A stretch of DNA of 64,000 nucleotides, taken from Blautia pseudococcoides. Lineage in GTDB: Bacteria; Bacillota; Clostridia; Lachnospirales; Lachnospiraceae. The notes below the pieces were generated by a model. That model searched no databases. It saw only the letters and a list, made by a program, of their open reading frames with translations, and had not been told where the DNA came from. A program made the position numbers and the translations under genes. Where the stretch lies: positions 131,001 to 195,000 of the forward strand of contig NZ_CP015405.2 of assembly GCF_001689125.2 (NCBI RefSeq), written 5' to 3'. The first letter of the stretch is position 1. Each line of letters begins with the position of its first letter. Positions 48,662-59,449 of this stretch are shown here, piece by piece.

Positions 48662-48814
48662 GTTACTATTCATAGTCACTGTCCCGCGAGGTGTTTTGCA
48701 AAGCAAAATCCCGAGTTGGCCAGCGCCGAAATACAATTTATTGCATTTTGTGTGCATGGCGAAGCGTGTGACTGTTCACAGAACTGCGTTTTTTGCAGGG
48801 CTGTGAATAGTGAC
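48662..48814. mobile_element. MITE-like element, 153 bp, with 8-bp target duplication
   Basis: The ends GTTACTATTCATAG (48662-48675) and CTGTGAATAGTGAC (48801-48814) are 14-bp terminal inverted repeats that match at 12 positions. Directly outside them is ATGTGATA on both sides (48654-48661, 48815-48822), an 8-bp direct repeat of target-site-duplication type. No gene is inside. It includes a TTTTGC-AAA-GCAAAA hairpin near 48698. It was probably moved by a transposase elsewhere in the genome. Confidence 0.75.
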
Positions 48815-48964
48815 ATGTGATATCGCCTTCCATAGTATACTACAAAAGATAGAGGAAATTCCAGTGGCTTAGGGAAAAATATATTATTTTGTTCAGATTA
48901 CACAGAATAACAGGGAAATTAACAAAAGTTTTATAAATGTGTCGTCTTTTTCATAATCTTCTTA

Positions 48965-48993
48965 TTGATTTATCAAGTCCCAATCCGTATAAT
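48965..48993 (+). promoter_or_regulatory. Sigma-A promoter of ftsH
   Basis: TTGATT (48965-48970), a 17-bp spacer, and perfect TATAAT (48988-48993) lie 27 bases upstream of the ftsH start. The ribosome site AGGAGGAAAG follows. Confidence 0.8.
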
Positions 48994-49020
48994 AGAAGAG
49001 ATAATAATAGGAGGAAAGAG

Positions 49021-51030
49021 ATGGATCAAAACCAAAATAGAAACCAGGACCCAAACAAAAAAAGTCCTCAAAATAAGCAGTCCCTTTTGGTGCTCCTGAT
49101 TTGTATAATAGTCATGCTGCTCTGCATGAATATGATGACAAAGATAGGCAGAGGAGATTCCAGCAAAATAAAATACAGTGAATTTATCACTATGCTGGAC
49201 AAGGGGGAAGTAGAGAGTGTAGTTCTCAAGTCCGATACACTCACCATCACCCTGAAGCATGGCGCAGGAGTGGCAGCGCAGACCAAGACTACCACACTGA
49301 TGGAGGACTTGAGCGAACTTACCAAAAGACTTGAGAAAGCAGGCATCAAAGACTTTGATAAGGAGCAGCCCAATATAGCGGGAGAGCTGATCTACAGCTT
49401 GCTGAGTATTCTCATACCCGTTGTTTTGATGGTGGCCCTGTTCAGCTTTATGTTCCGCCGGATGAACAAAGGCGGCGGCATGATGGGCGGTGTAGGCAAG
49501 AGCAAGGCGAAGGCCTATGTGCAGAAGGAGACTGGTGTCACCTTCCGGGATGTGGCCGGTCAGGATGAGGCAAAAGAATCCCTGCAGGAGGTTGTAGATT
49601 TTCTTCACAACCCCGGCAAATATACAGCCATCGGTGCAAAGCTCCCCAAAGGTGCCCTGTTAGTAGGCCCTCCGGGAACCGGTAAGACACTGCTTGCCAA
49701 AGCGGTAGCCGGGGAAGCCCATGTTCCATTTTTCTCCCTGTCCGGTTCTGACTTTGTGGAAATGTTCGTAGGTGTGGGTGCCTCCCGTGTACGTGATCTG
49801 TTTGAGGAAGCCAAGAAAAATGCCCCTTGTATCATTTTTATTGATGAGGTGGACGCCATCGGTAAAACCCGTGACACCAGATTCGGCGGCAATGACGAGC
49901 GTGAACAGACGCTGAACCAGCTTCTGGCTGAGATGGATGGATTTGACACATCGAAAGGTCTTTTGATCCTGGCAGCCACCAACAGACCGGAGGTATTGGA
50001 CCCGGCGCTTCTGCGTCCTGGACGTTTTGACAGACGTGTTATTGTGGACAGACCCGATTTAAAAGGCAGGGTAAACATTCTGAAAGTACATGCAAAGAGT
50101 GTTTCTCTGGATGAAACGGTGGATTTGGAAGCAATTGCCCTTGCAACGTCAGGAGCTGTAGGTTCTGACCTGGCAAATATGATCAATGAGGCGGCCATCC
50201 TGGCTGTCAAGAACGGCAGAAAGGCAGTTGCCCAGAAAGATCTGCTGGAGGCTGTGGAGGTTGTGCTGGTTGGTAAAGAGAAGAAAGATAGGATCTTAAG
50301 CGCTGAGGAGCGTAAGATCGTCTCTTACCATGAAGTGGGCCATGCCCTTGTAAGTGCCCTCCAGAAAGACGCTGAACCTGTTCAGAAGATCACCATTGTG
50401 CCCCGTACTATGGGTGCTCTGGGATACGTGATGCATGTGCCGGAGGAAGAAAAATTCCTGAATACGAGAAAAGAACTGGAAGCCATGCTGGTGGGATACC
50501 TGGGCGGCCGTGCCGCTGAGGAGATTGTGTTTGACACAGTGACCACCGGTGCTGCAAATGATATTGAGCAGGCAACAAAGGTGGCAAGGGCCATGATCAC
50601 CCAGTATGGTATGTCTGACCGTTTTGGCCTTATGGGGCTTGCGGATACCCAGAGCCAATATCTGGATGGCCGTGCAGTATTAAACTGCGGTGATGCCACG
50701 GCAACGGAGATTGACCATGAAGTGATGAAGCTTCTGAAGGTTTCCTATGACGAGGCAAAACGTCTTCTGGCTGCCAACCGTGAGGCCCTTGACAAAATAG
50801 CGGATTTCCTCATTCAGAGGGAGACTATCACCGGCAAAGAATTTATGAAGATCTTCAGGGAGATCAAGGGAATCGCAGAGCCTGAAGAGAAAAAAAGGAT
50901 CGCGGAAAAAGACGGAGCGCCGCCAGTGCCTGTCATTGAGGCTCCGGATGATGCTAAAGCTTCAGCCGGAGTCAATGTTCCGGCGGAGGAGGAAGAAAAA
51001 AATAATCGTACACCTGTTCCTTTTAGCTGA
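49021..51030 (+). CDS. ftsH: ATP-dependent zinc metalloprotease FtsH
   Basis: The 669-residue membrane protease degrades misfolded and regulatory proteins. It has two membrane segments ([18 protein letters not shown] near 20-40 and [19 protein letters not shown] near 125-145), an AAA domain with GPPGTGKT near 216, [11 protein letters not shown] near 272, and the zinc site HEVGH near 437. The start ATG 49021 has AGGAGGAAAG; the upstream frame has no such site. A glutamate-rich, proline-ending tail closes it. Confidence 0.97.
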   Translation: MDQNQNRNQDPNKKSPQNKQSLLVLLICIIVMLLCMNMMTKIGRGDSSKIKYSEFITMLDKGEVESVVLKSDTLTITLKHGAGVAAQTKTTTLMEDLSELTKRLEKAGIKDFDKEQPNIAGELIYSLLSILIPVVLMVALFSFMFRRMNKGGGMMGGVGKSKAKAYVQKETGVTFRDVAGQDEAKESLQEVVDFLHNPGKYTAIGAKLPKGALLVGPPGTGKTLLAKAVAGEAHVPFFSLSGSDFVEMFVGVGASRVRDLFEEAKKNAPCIIFIDEVDAIGKTRDTRFGGNDEREQTLNQLLAEMDGFDTSKGLLILAATNRPEVLDPALLRPGRFDRRVIVDRPDLKGRVNILKVHAKSVSLDETVDLEAIALATSGAVGSDLANMINEAAILAVKNGRKAVAQKDLLEAVEVVLVGKEKKDRILSAEERKIVSYHEVGHALVSALQKDAEPVQKITIVPRTMGALGYVMHVPEEEKFLNTRKELEAMLVGYLGGRAAEEIVFDTVTTGAANDIEQATKVARAMITQYGMSDRFGLMGLADTQSQYLDGRAVLNCGDATATEIDHEVMKLLKVSYDEAKRLLAANREALDKIADFLIQRETITGKEFMKIFREIKGIAEPEEKKRIAEKDGAPPVPVIEAPDDAKASAGVNVPAEEEEKNNRTPVPFS

Positions 51031-51089
51031 ATGATATGATAGAATAATAGAAAACACGCGCTGGGAGTTTTCCATTATCATGAATAAAG

Positions 51090-51119
51090 GAAGTTATCGC
51101 ATGGCGGTAACTTCTTTTT
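51090..51119 (+). terminator. Terminator of ftsH
   Basis: GAAGTTA pairs with TAACTTC around a looped CGC-ATGG-CGG and is followed by TTTTT. It sits 60 bases after the ftsH stop. Confidence 0.85.
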
Positions 51120-51175
51120 CTTTATCATTTCAAAAAAGTCCGTCAGAAAAAGGTATTAGCTGTAAGGAGGAATAC

Positions 51176-53053
51176 ATGTTTAACATAGAGGAAGAACTGA
51201 AAAAGCTGCCGGCCAGACCCGGGGTCTATATCATGCATGATGCGGACGACACCATTATATACGTGGGCAAGGCTATCAGCTTGAAGAACCGGGTGCGCCA
51301 GTATTTTCAGGGGAGCCGGAACCTGGGTGTCCGCAAGGAGCAGATGGTGGAACAGATCGCCAGATTTGAGTACATCGTCACGGATTCCGAACTGGAAGCC
51401 CTGGTCCTGGAGTGCAACTTAATAAAAGAGCATACACCAAAATACAACATTCTTTTAAAGGATGACAAGACATATCCCTTTATCAAGGTTACGGTTGGGG
51501 AGGATTACCCGAGAATACAGATCGTCCGCAGGGTTAAGAAGGATAAATCACGTTATTACGGCCCTTATTCCAGCGCTATGGCTGTAAAAGACGTGGTGGA
51601 GCTGACTACAAAGCTTTACCGGCTGAGGACGTGCAGCAGAAATCTTCCCAGGGATATAGGGAAAGAGCGCCCCTGCCTTTACCATCAGATCCACCAGTGT
51701 GACGCGCCCTGCCAGGGGTATATCTCTAAGGAAGATTACAAGAAAAAAGTGGATGAACTGTTGGATTTTTTAAACGGCAATCACAAAGAGATCTTAAAAG
51801 AGCTGGAAGAAAAAATGCTTGCGGCATCCCAGGAAATGAATTTCGAGGATGCGGCCCAGTACAGGGACCTGATCCAGAGTGTAAAGCGGATCGGTGAAAG
51901 ACAGAAGATCACGGACCAGCATGGGGAGGATAAAGATGTTGTGGCAGTTGCCCAGGACGGAGAGGATGCGGTGGCACAGGTATTCTTTATCCGTGGCGGC
52001 AAACTCATAGGAAGAGACCATTTCTATCTGAAGGTTGCCAAGGAGGACCCGCGTGCCCAGATCGTGTCCAGTTTCCTGAAACAGTTTTACGCGGGAACTC
52101 CGTTTATCCCAAAAGAGATCATGATCCAGGAGGAGATTGAAGACCGGGAGGTCATATCCCAGTGGCTGGAAAAGAGGAAGGGAAGAAAAGTACACATACG
52201 GATTCCAAAGAAAGGTACAAAGGAAAAGCTTGTGGAACTGGCCCAGAGGAATGCAGAGCTTGTGCTTAACCAGGATAAAGAGCGCATAAAACGTGAGGAG
52301 GGCCGTACGATCGGTGCAGCCAAAGAAATTGCAGGTATGATGGGACTGCCCCAAATGGAGCGGATAGAGGCTTATGATATATCCAATATCAGCGGATTCC
52401 AGTCTGTTGGTTCCATGATCGTCTACGAAAAAGGCAGGCCAAAACGCAGTGACTACCGAAAATTCCGCATCAAGTCTGTTCAGGGGCCAAACGATTACGC
52501 CAGTATGGAGGAGGTCCTTACACGCCGCTTTGTGCATGGACTGGATGAGCAGGAAGCCAGAAGAAAAGAAAATTTGGACGAGGAGTTTGGAAGTTTCACA
52601 CGGTTCCCGGATTTGATCATGATGGACGGCGGCAGGGGACAGGTCAACATTGCGCTGGAGGTACTGGGCAAGCTGAATCTGCAGATTCCGGTCTGCGGTA
52701 TGGTAAAGGATGATAAGCACAGGACCAGAGGGCTGTATTACAATAATAAAGAAATTCCCATCGACAGGAACAGCGAGGGCTTCAAGCTGATCACCAGGAT
52801 CCAGGATGAGGCCCACCGCTTTGCCATTGAATTCCACCGTTCTTTAAGAAGTAAGGGCCAGGTACATTCTATTCTGGATGATATTCCCGGTATCGGTCCT
52901 GCCAGACGAAAAGCCCTTATGAAGCAGTTTCCGGGGCCGGATAAGATCAAGGAGGCTTCCGTGGAGGAATTAAAGGCAGTCCCCTCCATGAATGAGCGCG
53001 CAGCGGAGGCGGTGTATGGATTTTTCCACAAGGAGCAAGAAAAAAAGGAATAG
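51176..53053 (+). CDS. uvrC: Excinuclease ABC subunit C
   Basis: The 625-residue protein makes both incisions in nucleotide excision repair with UvrAB. It has a GIY-YIG domain ([20 protein letters not shown] near 14-33), a UVR segment ([20 protein letters not shown] near 200-220), the RNase H-like carboxyl nuclease ([20 protein letters not shown] near 400 and [17 protein letters not shown] near 480) and a final HhH ([18 protein letters not shown]). The start ATG 51176 has AAGGAGGAA; the upstream extension passes over the ftsH terminator. Confidence 0.97.
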   Translation: MFNIEEELKKLPARPGVYIMHDADDTIIYVGKAISLKNRVRQYFQGSRNLGVRKEQMVEQIARFEYIVTDSELEALVLECNLIKEHTPKYNILLKDDKTYPFIKVTVGEDYPRIQIVRRVKKDKSRYYGPYSSAMAVKDVVELTTKLYRLRTCSRNLPRDIGKERPCLYHQIHQCDAPCQGYISKEDYKKKVDELLDFLNGNHKEILKELEEKMLAASQEMNFEDAAQYRDLIQSVKRIGERQKITDQHGEDKDVVAVAQDGEDAVAQVFFIRGGKLIGRDHFYLKVAKEDPRAQIVSSFLKQFYAGTPFIPKEIMIQEEIEDREVISQWLEKRKGRKVHIRIPKKGTKEKLVELAQRNAELVLNQDKERIKREEGRTIGAAKEIAGMMGLPQMERIEAYDISNISGFQSVGSMIVYEKGRPKRSDYRKFRIKSVQGPNDYASMEEVLTRRFVHGLDEQEARRKENLDEEFGSFTRFPDLIMMDGGRGQVNIALEVLGKLNLQIPVCGMVKDDKHRTRGLYYNNKEIPIDRNSEGFKLITRIQDEAHRFAIEFHRSLRSKGQVHSILDDIPGIGPARRKALMKQFPGPDKIKEASVEELKAVPSMNERAAEAVYGFFHKEQEKKE

Positions 53054-53067
53054 TTTGGGCAGGCTTG

Positions 53068-53096
53068 TTGAACTTCCAAATGCCTTATGATAAACT
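53068..53096 (+). promoter_or_regulatory. Promoter of hprK
   Basis: TTGAAC (53068-53073), a 17-bp spacer and TAAACT (53091-53096) lie 76 bases upstream of the hprK start, giving the hprK-glucokinase pair its own transcript after uvrC. Confidence 0.6.
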
Positions 53097-53171
53097 AGAT
53101 AAGAAGAATTGTAGCGATACGGTGAGGTTACTGAACAGTTACAAGAAATGTTGAAAAGGAGAGCGTGCCAT

Positions 53172-54116
53172 ATGAAAGGTGTAGAACTGAAAAAGCTGAT
53201 ACAGGAATTAAAACTGTATAATAAGACACCGGATATTGATATTTCCAAGAAAAGAATCACCACACCTGATATTAACCGTCCAGCACTGCAGCTGACAGGA
53301 TATTTGGAGCATTTTGAGAACGAACGTGTACAGATAATCGGATATGTAGAATACACATACCTGCTTCATCTGGGGCGTGAGAAGAAAATAGAGGCTTTTG
53401 AGCGTTTTGTCTCCAGCCAGATTCCCTGTGTGATCTTCAGCACCATGACAGAGCCTGATGAAGATATGCTGGAGCTGGCTATGAAATACGAGGTACCTAT
53501 TCTGGTCACAGAACAGACAACCTCCACATTTATGGCAGAGATCATCCGGTGGCTGAATGTGCAGCTTGCACCGTGTATCTCGATCCATGGCGTTTTGGTG
53601 GACGTATACGGTGAAGGCGTGCTGATCATGGGTGAGAGCGGCATTGGAAAAAGTGAGGCAGCTCTGGAGCTTATCAAGCGGGGACATCGTCTTGTCAGCG
53701 ATGACGTGGTAGAGATCCGCCGAGTCAGCGATGTGACGCTGGTTGGTTCAGCACCGGATATCACCCGTCATTTTATCGAACTGCGGGGCATCGGCATCAT
53801 TGATGTGAAGACCCTGTTCGGTGTGGAGAGTGTGAAAAATACCCAGTCTATTGATCTTGTCATCAAATTGGAAGAATGGAACAAAGACAGGGAATATGAC
53901 CGTCTGGGTATGGAGGAAGAATATACGGAGTTTTTGGGCAATCGTATCGTGTGTCATTCACTCCCCATCCGCCCGGGCAGAAATCTTGCGGTTATTGTGG
54001 AATCCGCTGCGGTTAACCACAGGCAGAAAAAGATGGGCTACAACGCGGCCCAGGAACTGTACCGCCGTGTACAGGAGAATATGGCAAAGAAGAGAAGCGA
54101 GGAGGATGAAGACTGA
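53172..54116 (+). CDS. hprK: HPr kinase/phosphorylase
   Basis: The 314-residue enzyme phosphorylates HPr at Ser46 and reverses it, controlling carbon catabolite repression in Firmicutes. It has a helical amino domain, the P-loop GESGIGKSEAALELIKRGHR near 154-173, SDDVVEIRR and the signature region ELRGIGIIDVKTLFGVESV near 207-225. ATG 53172 has AAAGGAGAG at 8 bases; a start at 53148 has none. The stop overlaps the glucokinase start (TGATG), so both sugar-response genes are coupled. Confidence 0.95.
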   Translation: MKGVELKKLIQELKLYNKTPDIDISKKRITTPDINRPALQLTGYLEHFENERVQIIGYVEYTYLLHLGREKKIEAFERFVSSQIPCVIFSTMTEPDEDMLELAMKYEVPILVTEQTTSTFMAEIIRWLNVQLAPCISIHGVLVDVYGEGVLIMGESGIGKSEAALELIKRGHRLVSDDVVEIRRVSDVTLVGSAPDITRHFIELRGIGIIDVKTLFGVESVKNTQSIDLVIKLEEWNKDREYDRLGMEEEYTEFLGNRIVCHSLPIRPGRNLAVIVESAAVNHRQKKMGYNAAQELYRRVQENMAKKRSEEDED

Positions 54117-55057
54117 TGACTGCATGGTGTTTTGGAATAGACCTGGGAGGAACAAGCGTCAAATGTGCACTGTTTCAGACAGACGGCACAGTGGAGGAAA
54201 AGTGGGAGATCAAAACCCGCGTGGAGAATGAGGGAAAAGAAATCCTTCCTGATATTGCGAAAACGATCCTGGCCAAGATGGAAGAAAGAAAGATAGTAAA
54301 AGAAGAGGTGGCAGGTGTAGGAATCGGAATTCCCGGACCGGTGGATGAATACGGGGAGATCGCCTGTGCAGTCAACCTTCACTGGGGAAGAAAGAACATT
54401 GAAAAAGAGCTGGCAGAGTTGACCGGGCTTGTGGTAAAGGCTGGAAATGATGCCAATGTGGCAGCCCTCGGTGAGATGTGGAAAGGAGGCGGCCAGGGGT
54501 CTAAAAACCTGATCCTGGTCACGCTGGGAACCGGTGTGGGCGGTGGTATTATTGTCAATGAAAAAATGGTGACGGGCGCCCACGGGGCCGGCGGTGAAAT
54601 CGGACATGCATCTGTGGAGATGGATGAAGAGGAAGCATGTAACTGTGGCAACAAGGGGTGTCTGGAGCAGTACGCCTCAGCCACAGGAATCGCCAGACTG
54701 GCAAGACGTGCCATGACATCCGGTGAGGAGGATTCCGTACTGCGGGGAATTCGGAATGTGACAGCAAAGGACGTGTTTGACGCCTACAAGGATGGGGACG
54801 CACTGGCAGCCAAAGTGGCAGATCAATTTGCGCGTTACCTGGGCAATGCCCTGGCAATCTTCTCCTGCGTTGCAGACCCTGATGTTATCGTGATCGGCGG
54901 CGGTGTCTCCAAGGCGGGACAAGTGCTGATCGACTGTGTGGAAAAATACTTCAGACAGTATGCATTTACAGCCTGCAAGGATACAAAAATAAAGCTGGCA
55001 ACTCTGGGAAATGATGCCGGAATTTATGGGGCGGCAAAATTGATTTTGAGTAAATGA
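54116..55057 (+). CDS. glcK: ROK-family glucokinase
   Basis: The 313-residue kinase phosphorylates glucose. It shows the ATP motif GIDLGGTSVKCALFQ near 7-21, the ROK signature region (LVTLGTGVGGGIIVN near 130-144), the zinc cysteines EACNCGNKGCLEQYAS near 164-179 and GGEIGH near 157. It is translationally coupled to hprK, so catabolite signalling and glucose entry into glycolysis are linked. A strong terminator follows. Confidence 0.93.
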   Translation: MTAWCFGIDLGGTSVKCALFQTDGTVEEKWEIKTRVENEGKEILPDIAKTILAKMEERKIVKEEVAGVGIGIPGPVDEYGEIACAVNLHWGRKNIEKELAELTGLVVKAGNDANVAALGEMWKGGGQGSKNLILVTLGTGVGGGIIVNEKMVTGAHGAGGEIGHASVEMDEEEACNCGNKGCLEQYASATGIARLARRAMTSGEEDSVLRGIRNVTAKDVFDAYKDGDALAAKVADQFARYLGNALAIFSCVADPDVIVIGGGVSKAGQVLIDCVEKYFRQYAFTACKDTKIKLATLGNDAGIYGAAKLILSK

Positions 55058-55075
55058 TCAGGCATAACTTAAAAG

Positions 55076-55114
55076 GAGCATTTCCAATCGGTTCAGATTG
55101 GAAATGCTCTTTTT
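55076..55114. terminator. Strong bidirectional terminator
   Basis: A perfect 14-bp stem (GAGCATTTCCAATC with its complement) around GGTTCA is followed by TTTTT; AAAA precedes it, giving a T-run on the reverse strand. It ends both the glucokinase and the convergent PBP genes. Confidence 0.93.
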
Positions 55115-55119
55115 GTTGA

Positions 55120-57729
55120 CTATTCAGTTTCTCCGCCGCCCTCAGGGGGAGCCGGGTCGGGCGTATCCGGTGTGTCGGGTGTATCCGGCGTGTCCGGAGT
55201 ATCGGGATTGTCCGTTGGTGTATCGCCTCCGGGTGTTTCTGTGGGGGTATCACCGGGATTATCCGTTGGTGTATTGCCGTTACTATCCGGCGGCGTATTA
55301 GCCGGATTGTCTGTAGGTGTATCCGTAGGTGTGCCAGTTGGCTCGTTGTTTTCCTCAGCCGGAGGCGTGTATACTTTGTTGGAGTGGACATTACACCGTT
55401 TCTTAGGTATCTCATCCGTTTCAAAATACTCTGTGATGGTTGGGCAGTTATAGTTTGGAAGCAGGCCCGTCTCGGTGCAGACTGTGGTTTTTGACACAGT
55501 TGCCGGCATCTTGAAATCGGTATCTGTCTTGCCTTCGTGGAGCCTCTGCATAATTTTACGCCATAAATCCTGATGATAGGTTCGGTAATCACCGGATGGC
55601 AGTTTTGTGTTATCATCATATCCTGACCACACCGTACAGGTGTAATAAGGGGTATATCCTGCAAACCAAAGGTCATTGTAGCCCTCTGTGGTACCTGTCT
55701 TACCGGCTACATGCATGTTGTCAAGCTGAAGTCTGGTACCTGTACCGTGGTCCACAACGTCTTCCATAGCACTGGTGAGCAGATAAGCTGTGCTGGGTTT
55801 GATGACCTTTGTCTTTTCGGGTGTATTATCAAGGAACACATTGCCATCCTCATCTAAAATCTTGGTATAGAACATTGGTTTGATATATGTTCCGTTGTTG
55901 GCAATCGCCGCATATGAGGCAGTCAGTTCCAGGTTGCTCACGCCTCTTGTGATACCGCCAAGTGCGGTAGGCTGTCCGATATCGGAGTAGACCTTTCCGT
56001 CCACCGTCAGAGTATCAACAATAGAGGTAAAACCGAATTTCAGAAGATAATCGTATGCAAGCTGAGGTGTTACATCGGTAATACATTTTACGGCAACTAC
56101 ATTGACAGAATTTACGATAGCTTCCCGGATGGTGGTAGGACCCCCATAGCTGCCGGTCAGCCAGTTCTTTACAGGTTTTCCGTTAGCGTATTCGTAAGGT
56201 TCATCATCATAAACGGTTGCCAGTGTCTTGTCACACTCATTCAGCGCCGGTGCATAGGTGGATACAATTTTGAAAGTAGAACCGGGCTGCCTTACTGTTC
56301 TGGTCGCTCTGTTCAGGGACAGACTGGTGGCTTTCTCGCCTCGTCCTCCCACAATTGCTTTTACATATCCTGTGTGCTGATCCATGATACACAAAGAGGA
56401 CTGGGGCTGCGGTGTAAAATATGCCTGTTCCGCGATAACGGTACTTCCGTCCTCCGTCTTTGCTGCTTTGAAAGCATCAATATAGGATTGTGCCTGTTCC
56501 TGGCTGTCAAAAAGAAGAGAGAAGTTGGGATCCTCATTCTCTTTGAAATAAGTGGTCATCATTTCCTTGCTGAAGTTTTCTTCTGTCCCGTCCGGATGCG
56601 CGATGGTCAGCGCATAATCAAGTCCCACCTGGGTACCGGCAGGGAAGTTTTCTGGATTGCCGTATTCCTCATCGCATATCTGCTGGACCTGAGGATCCTG
56701 TGTGGTGTAGATGCGCAGACCACCGCTGTAAAGAGCATTGTAGGCCTGCTGTTCGGTATAACCCTTCTGGGTCATCAGATCATCAATCACCTGTCTTGTC
56801 AGCTCATCAATGAAGTAGGAATAAGTATCGTCCTCCTCGGAGGATTCCGCTTCCACTGCCTGGATACGGTCATAAACATTGTCTGCCAGACATTCGTCAT
56901 ATTGTTCCTTTGTAATATAACCCTGGTCCAGCATATGCTCCAGGACATCCTGGCGTCTTTTCGCATTCTCTTCCGGGTTCACAGCCGGGTTAAAACGCGT
57001 GGGGTTCTGGCTGATACCGGCGATAACGGTTGATTCCGAGAGCGTCAGCTCGCTGACGTCCTTATTGAAATAGCCGTGCGCGGCGGCCTGAACACCATAA
57101 TTACCATTGCCCAGGTTGATGGTATTCAGATAACTTTCCAGAATCTGGTCCTTGTCCTTCAGCTGCTTTTCCAGCTGGATAGCCAGGTACTGTTCCTGGA
57201 ATTTACGTTTGAAACGTTCTACTACAGACTCATTGGTCCAGTCTTTGAATACATTATTTTTCAGAAGCTGCTGGGTAATGGTACTGGCGCCTTCTGAAAA
57301 TTTAAAACCACTGGTGATGCCTTTTACCCCTGCACGGACAATACCGCGCAAATCAATACCGTTGTGTTCATAAAAACGTTCATCCTCAATGGCGACTACT
57401 GCATGCTGCAGATCAAGAGGAATTTTATCAATAGTGACCGGCATACGGTTTGAGTTAGGTGCTGTCAGTTTCTGAAGCTGATTGCCGTCAGAATCATAGA
57501 CAAAGGTTGCTGAGCCAATTGGCATTATATTTACGTCTTCAATATCCGGCGCATTATCCAGCAGACCCTTGAAGGCACCAAAACCTACGCAGCCGCCGAT
57601 TACCATTATGGCAATCAGGGAAATGAAAATGATGCGTATAAAAGAAACGTGTGCCTTCTTCCCCATCATAGTAGAGCGGGAGGAAAGCGAATTGCGCTTC
57701 TTATCAGTCGCACGTTTTCCAAAATTCAT
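55120..57729 (-). CDS. Penicillin-binding protein 1A (GT51 plus transpeptidase)
   Basis: The 869-residue enzyme polymerises and cross-links peptidoglycan. It starts at ATG 57729-57727 after AAAGGAGG. One membrane segment (IRIIFISLIAIMVIGGCVGF near 32-52) leads to a GT51 domain (VVAIEDERFYEHNGIDLRGI near 112-131, EGASTITQQLLKN), then the transpeptidase with GSTFK (active Ser), SVN and KTGTT. The last 70 residues are low-complexity (TPTDTPTDNPANTPPDSNGN and TPDTPDTPD repeats), as in several Firmicute PBP1A enzymes. It is monocistronic. Confidence 0.95.
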   Translation of the reverse strand: MNFGKRATDKKRNSLSSRSTMMGKKAHVSFIRIIFISLIAIMVIGGCVGFGAFKGLLDNAPDIEDVNIMPIGSATFVYDSDGNQLQKLTAPNSNRMPVTIDKIPLDLQHAVVAIEDERFYEHNGIDLRGIVRAGVKGITSGFKFSEGASTITQQLLKNNVFKDWTNESVVERFKRKFQEQYLAIQLEKQLKDKDQILESYLNTINLGNGNYGVQAAAHGYFNKDVSELTLSESTVIAGISQNPTRFNPAVNPEENAKRRQDVLEHMLDQGYITKEQYDECLADNVYDRIQAVEAESSEEDDTYSYFIDELTRQVIDDLMTQKGYTEQQAYNALYSGGLRIYTTQDPQVQQICDEEYGNPENFPAGTQVGLDYALTIAHPDGTEENFSKEMMTTYFKENEDPNFSLLFDSQEQAQSYIDAFKAAKTEDGSTVIAEQAYFTPQPQSSLCIMDQHTGYVKAIVGGRGEKATSLSLNRATRTVRQPGSTFKIVSTYAPALNECDKTLATVYDDEPYEYANGKPVKNWLTGSYGGPTTIREAIVNSVNVVAVKCITDVTPQLAYDYLLKFGFTSIVDTLTVDGKVYSDIGQPTALGGITRGVSNLELTASYAAIANNGTYIKPMFYTKILDEDGNVFLDNTPEKTKVIKPSTAYLLTSAMEDVVDHGTGTRLQLDNMHVAGKTGTTEGYNDLWFAGYTPYYTCTVWSGYDDNTKLPSGDYRTYHQDLWRKIMQRLHEGKTDTDFKMPATVSKTTVCTETGLLPNYNCPTITEYFETDEIPKKRCNVHSNKVYTPPAEENNEPTGTPTDTPTDNPANTPPDSNGNTPTDNPGDTPTETPGGDTPTDNPDTPDTPDTPDTPDTPDPAPPEGGGETE

Positions 57730-57943
57730 GTAGTTTGCCTCCTTTTCCTGATTATATACCATACCCATACCATCTATACAGAAGACCAGCTTGTCCGCAC
57801 CTGGTTTTGCCTGTTTTCCGGTAAAGATAAGAGGGCAATATAAGCAGTATACGTCCCTATTATAGCAAAATGGCATAGCGAAATAAAGTAGAACTTATAA
57901 ATTTAATGGAATTTAAGAGAAAAGTTATAACTTCAAACAACCA

Positions 57944-57971
57944 TTGTTATCTGGTACTACACGCATATTAT
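57944..57971 (+). promoter_or_regulatory. Probable promoter of the YigZ gene
   Basis: TTGTTA (57944-57949), a 16-bp spacer and TATTAT (57966-57971) lie 85 bases upstream of the YigZ start. The gap between this and the PBP gene (about 215 bases) holds no other gene. Confidence 0.5.
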
Positions 57972-58056
57972 AATTTATGATATGATAGTTTCAGATGCAT
58001 ATGGCATTAATTCAAATTTATATTTTACAGAGAAAAGCAGTAAAAGGAGGATTCCC

Positions 58057-58713
58057 ATGCTGGAACAATACAAAACAATCTACCAGGGCGGCGAAGGTGA
58101 GATCACAGAAAAGAAATCACGTTTCATTGCTGCAGTAAGGCTGGTAAAGTCTGAAGAGGAAGCCCTCAGCTTCATAGAAGAGGTTCGGAAAAAACACTGG
58201 AATGCTGCCCACAACTGTTATGCTTACGTCATAGGCCAGCGAAAAGAGACCATGCGCTGCAGTGATGACGGAGAACCGTCAGGCACAGCGGGTAAACCCA
58301 TGTTGGATGTACTATTAGGTGAGGAACTTTACAATACAGCCGTGGTAGTCACCAGATATTTCGGCGGTACGCTCTTAGGGACCGGCGGCCTTGTCCGTGC
58401 CTACTCAAAAGCTGTCCAGGAGGGCCTTGCCTGCAGCCGGGTGATCACAAAACACCACGGTATTCTACTGGAGATCGGAACCGACTACAACGGTGTGGGA
58501 AAACTTCAATATCTTTTCGGCCAGCGCGGCATCCCCATCATGGATTCTCAATACACCGAGAACGTAAAACTCCAGGTTCTCGTCCAAAAGTCCGAAGAAA
58601 ATCCCATAAAAAAAGCCGTGAAAGAAGCGACCAACGGCCGTGCCTCCATCACAGACTTAAAAGAACTCTACTACGCAGCCCTGGACGGTGAATACCTGAC
58701 TTTCCATGACTGA
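58057..58713 (+). CDS. YigZ/IMPACT-family protein
   Basis: The 218-residue protein has the UPF0029 core: KKSRFIAAVRLVKSEEEALS, then HNCYAYVIGQRKETMRCSDD, GEPSGTAGKPMLDVL and VVVTRYFGGTLLGTGGLVRA. A DUF1949-like part follows. The family is widespread and linked to translation stress in eukaryotes; its role in bacteria is unclear. ATG 58057 has AAAGGAGG; the longer frame to 57982 does not. It is followed by a 217-base gap with no gene. Confidence 0.92.
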   Translation: MLEQYKTIYQGGEGEITEKKSRFIAAVRLVKSEEEALSFIEEVRKKHWNAAHNCYAYVIGQRKETMRCSDDGEPSGTAGKPMLDVLLGEELYNTAVVVTRYFGGTLLGTGGLVRAYSKAVQEGLACSRVITKHHGILLEIGTDYNGVGKLQYLFGQRGIPIMDSQYTENVKLQVLVQKSEENPIKKAVKEATNGRASITDLKELYYAALDGEYLTFHD

Positions 58714-58930
58714 CCGGCCATGCCCGCTTCCCGCCTCCGCTTTGCAGACTGACAAAATTTACAGCACTGACAGTCTTGTTTCCGGCTGGATCGAGCAATA
58801 GCATTTGCAGAAAAAATACCCTGTCCGCACAAAACCTAATACAGCGCGGTATTACTCTGGCTGTAATTAGCACTTACTATTCACGTCAGATAATACAACA
58901 CTCCAGTCTGTGCCGACAGGGTCTCATACG

Positions 58931-59449
58931 TTAAAATTTCTCAGGTTCAGCGTACTCCACACCGAAAGTTTCCACAGTCATACTCTGGATCGTCTGTGGC
59001 TCCATAGGACGATCACTATAATCTGTCTGAACATCAGCGATGGCATTCACCACATCCATGCCTTCCGTCACTTTCCCAAAAGCAGCATACTGCCCGTCCA
59101 AATGCGGTGCATTCTCATGCATAATAAAAAACTGGCTTCCGGCAGAATTAGGATCCATAGCACGTGCCATAGACAAAACTCCGGCATCATGCTTCAGGTT
59201 ATTCTCAACCCCATTTCCACTAAATTCACCTTTAATAGAGTATCCCGGACCACCCATTCCGGTTCCCTGAGGGCAGCCGCCCTGAATCATAAAACCACGG
59301 ATCACCCGATGAAACACCAGTCCATCATAAAATCCATTTTTCACCAAACTAATAAAATTATTCACAGTATTCGGCGCAACATCCGGATACAATTCCGCCT
59401 TAATAACGCCCCCATCTGCCATAGTGATCGTAACAATAGGATTAGCCAT
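58931..59449 (-). CDS. Cyclophilin-type peptidyl-prolyl isomerase
   Basis: The 172-residue enzyme speeds proline isomerisation in protein folding. It has VFHRVIRGFMIQGGCPQGTG (catalytic Arg and Phe region) near 45-64, GVLSMARAMDPNSAGSQFFI near 89-108 and the closing DVVNAIADVQTD. No signal peptide is present, so it is cytoplasmic. AAGGAG lies upstream on the reverse strand. The 278 bases to the next gene hold nothing clear. Confidence 0.95.
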   Translation of the reverse strand: MANPIVTITMADGGVIKAELYPDVAPNTVNNFISLVKNGFYDGLVFHRVIRGFMIQGGCPQGTGMGGPGYSIKGEFSGNGVENNLKHDAGVLSMARAMDPNSAGSQFFIMHENAPHLDGQYAAFGKVTEGMDVVNAIADVQTDYSDRPMEPQTIQSMTVETFGVEYAEPEKF

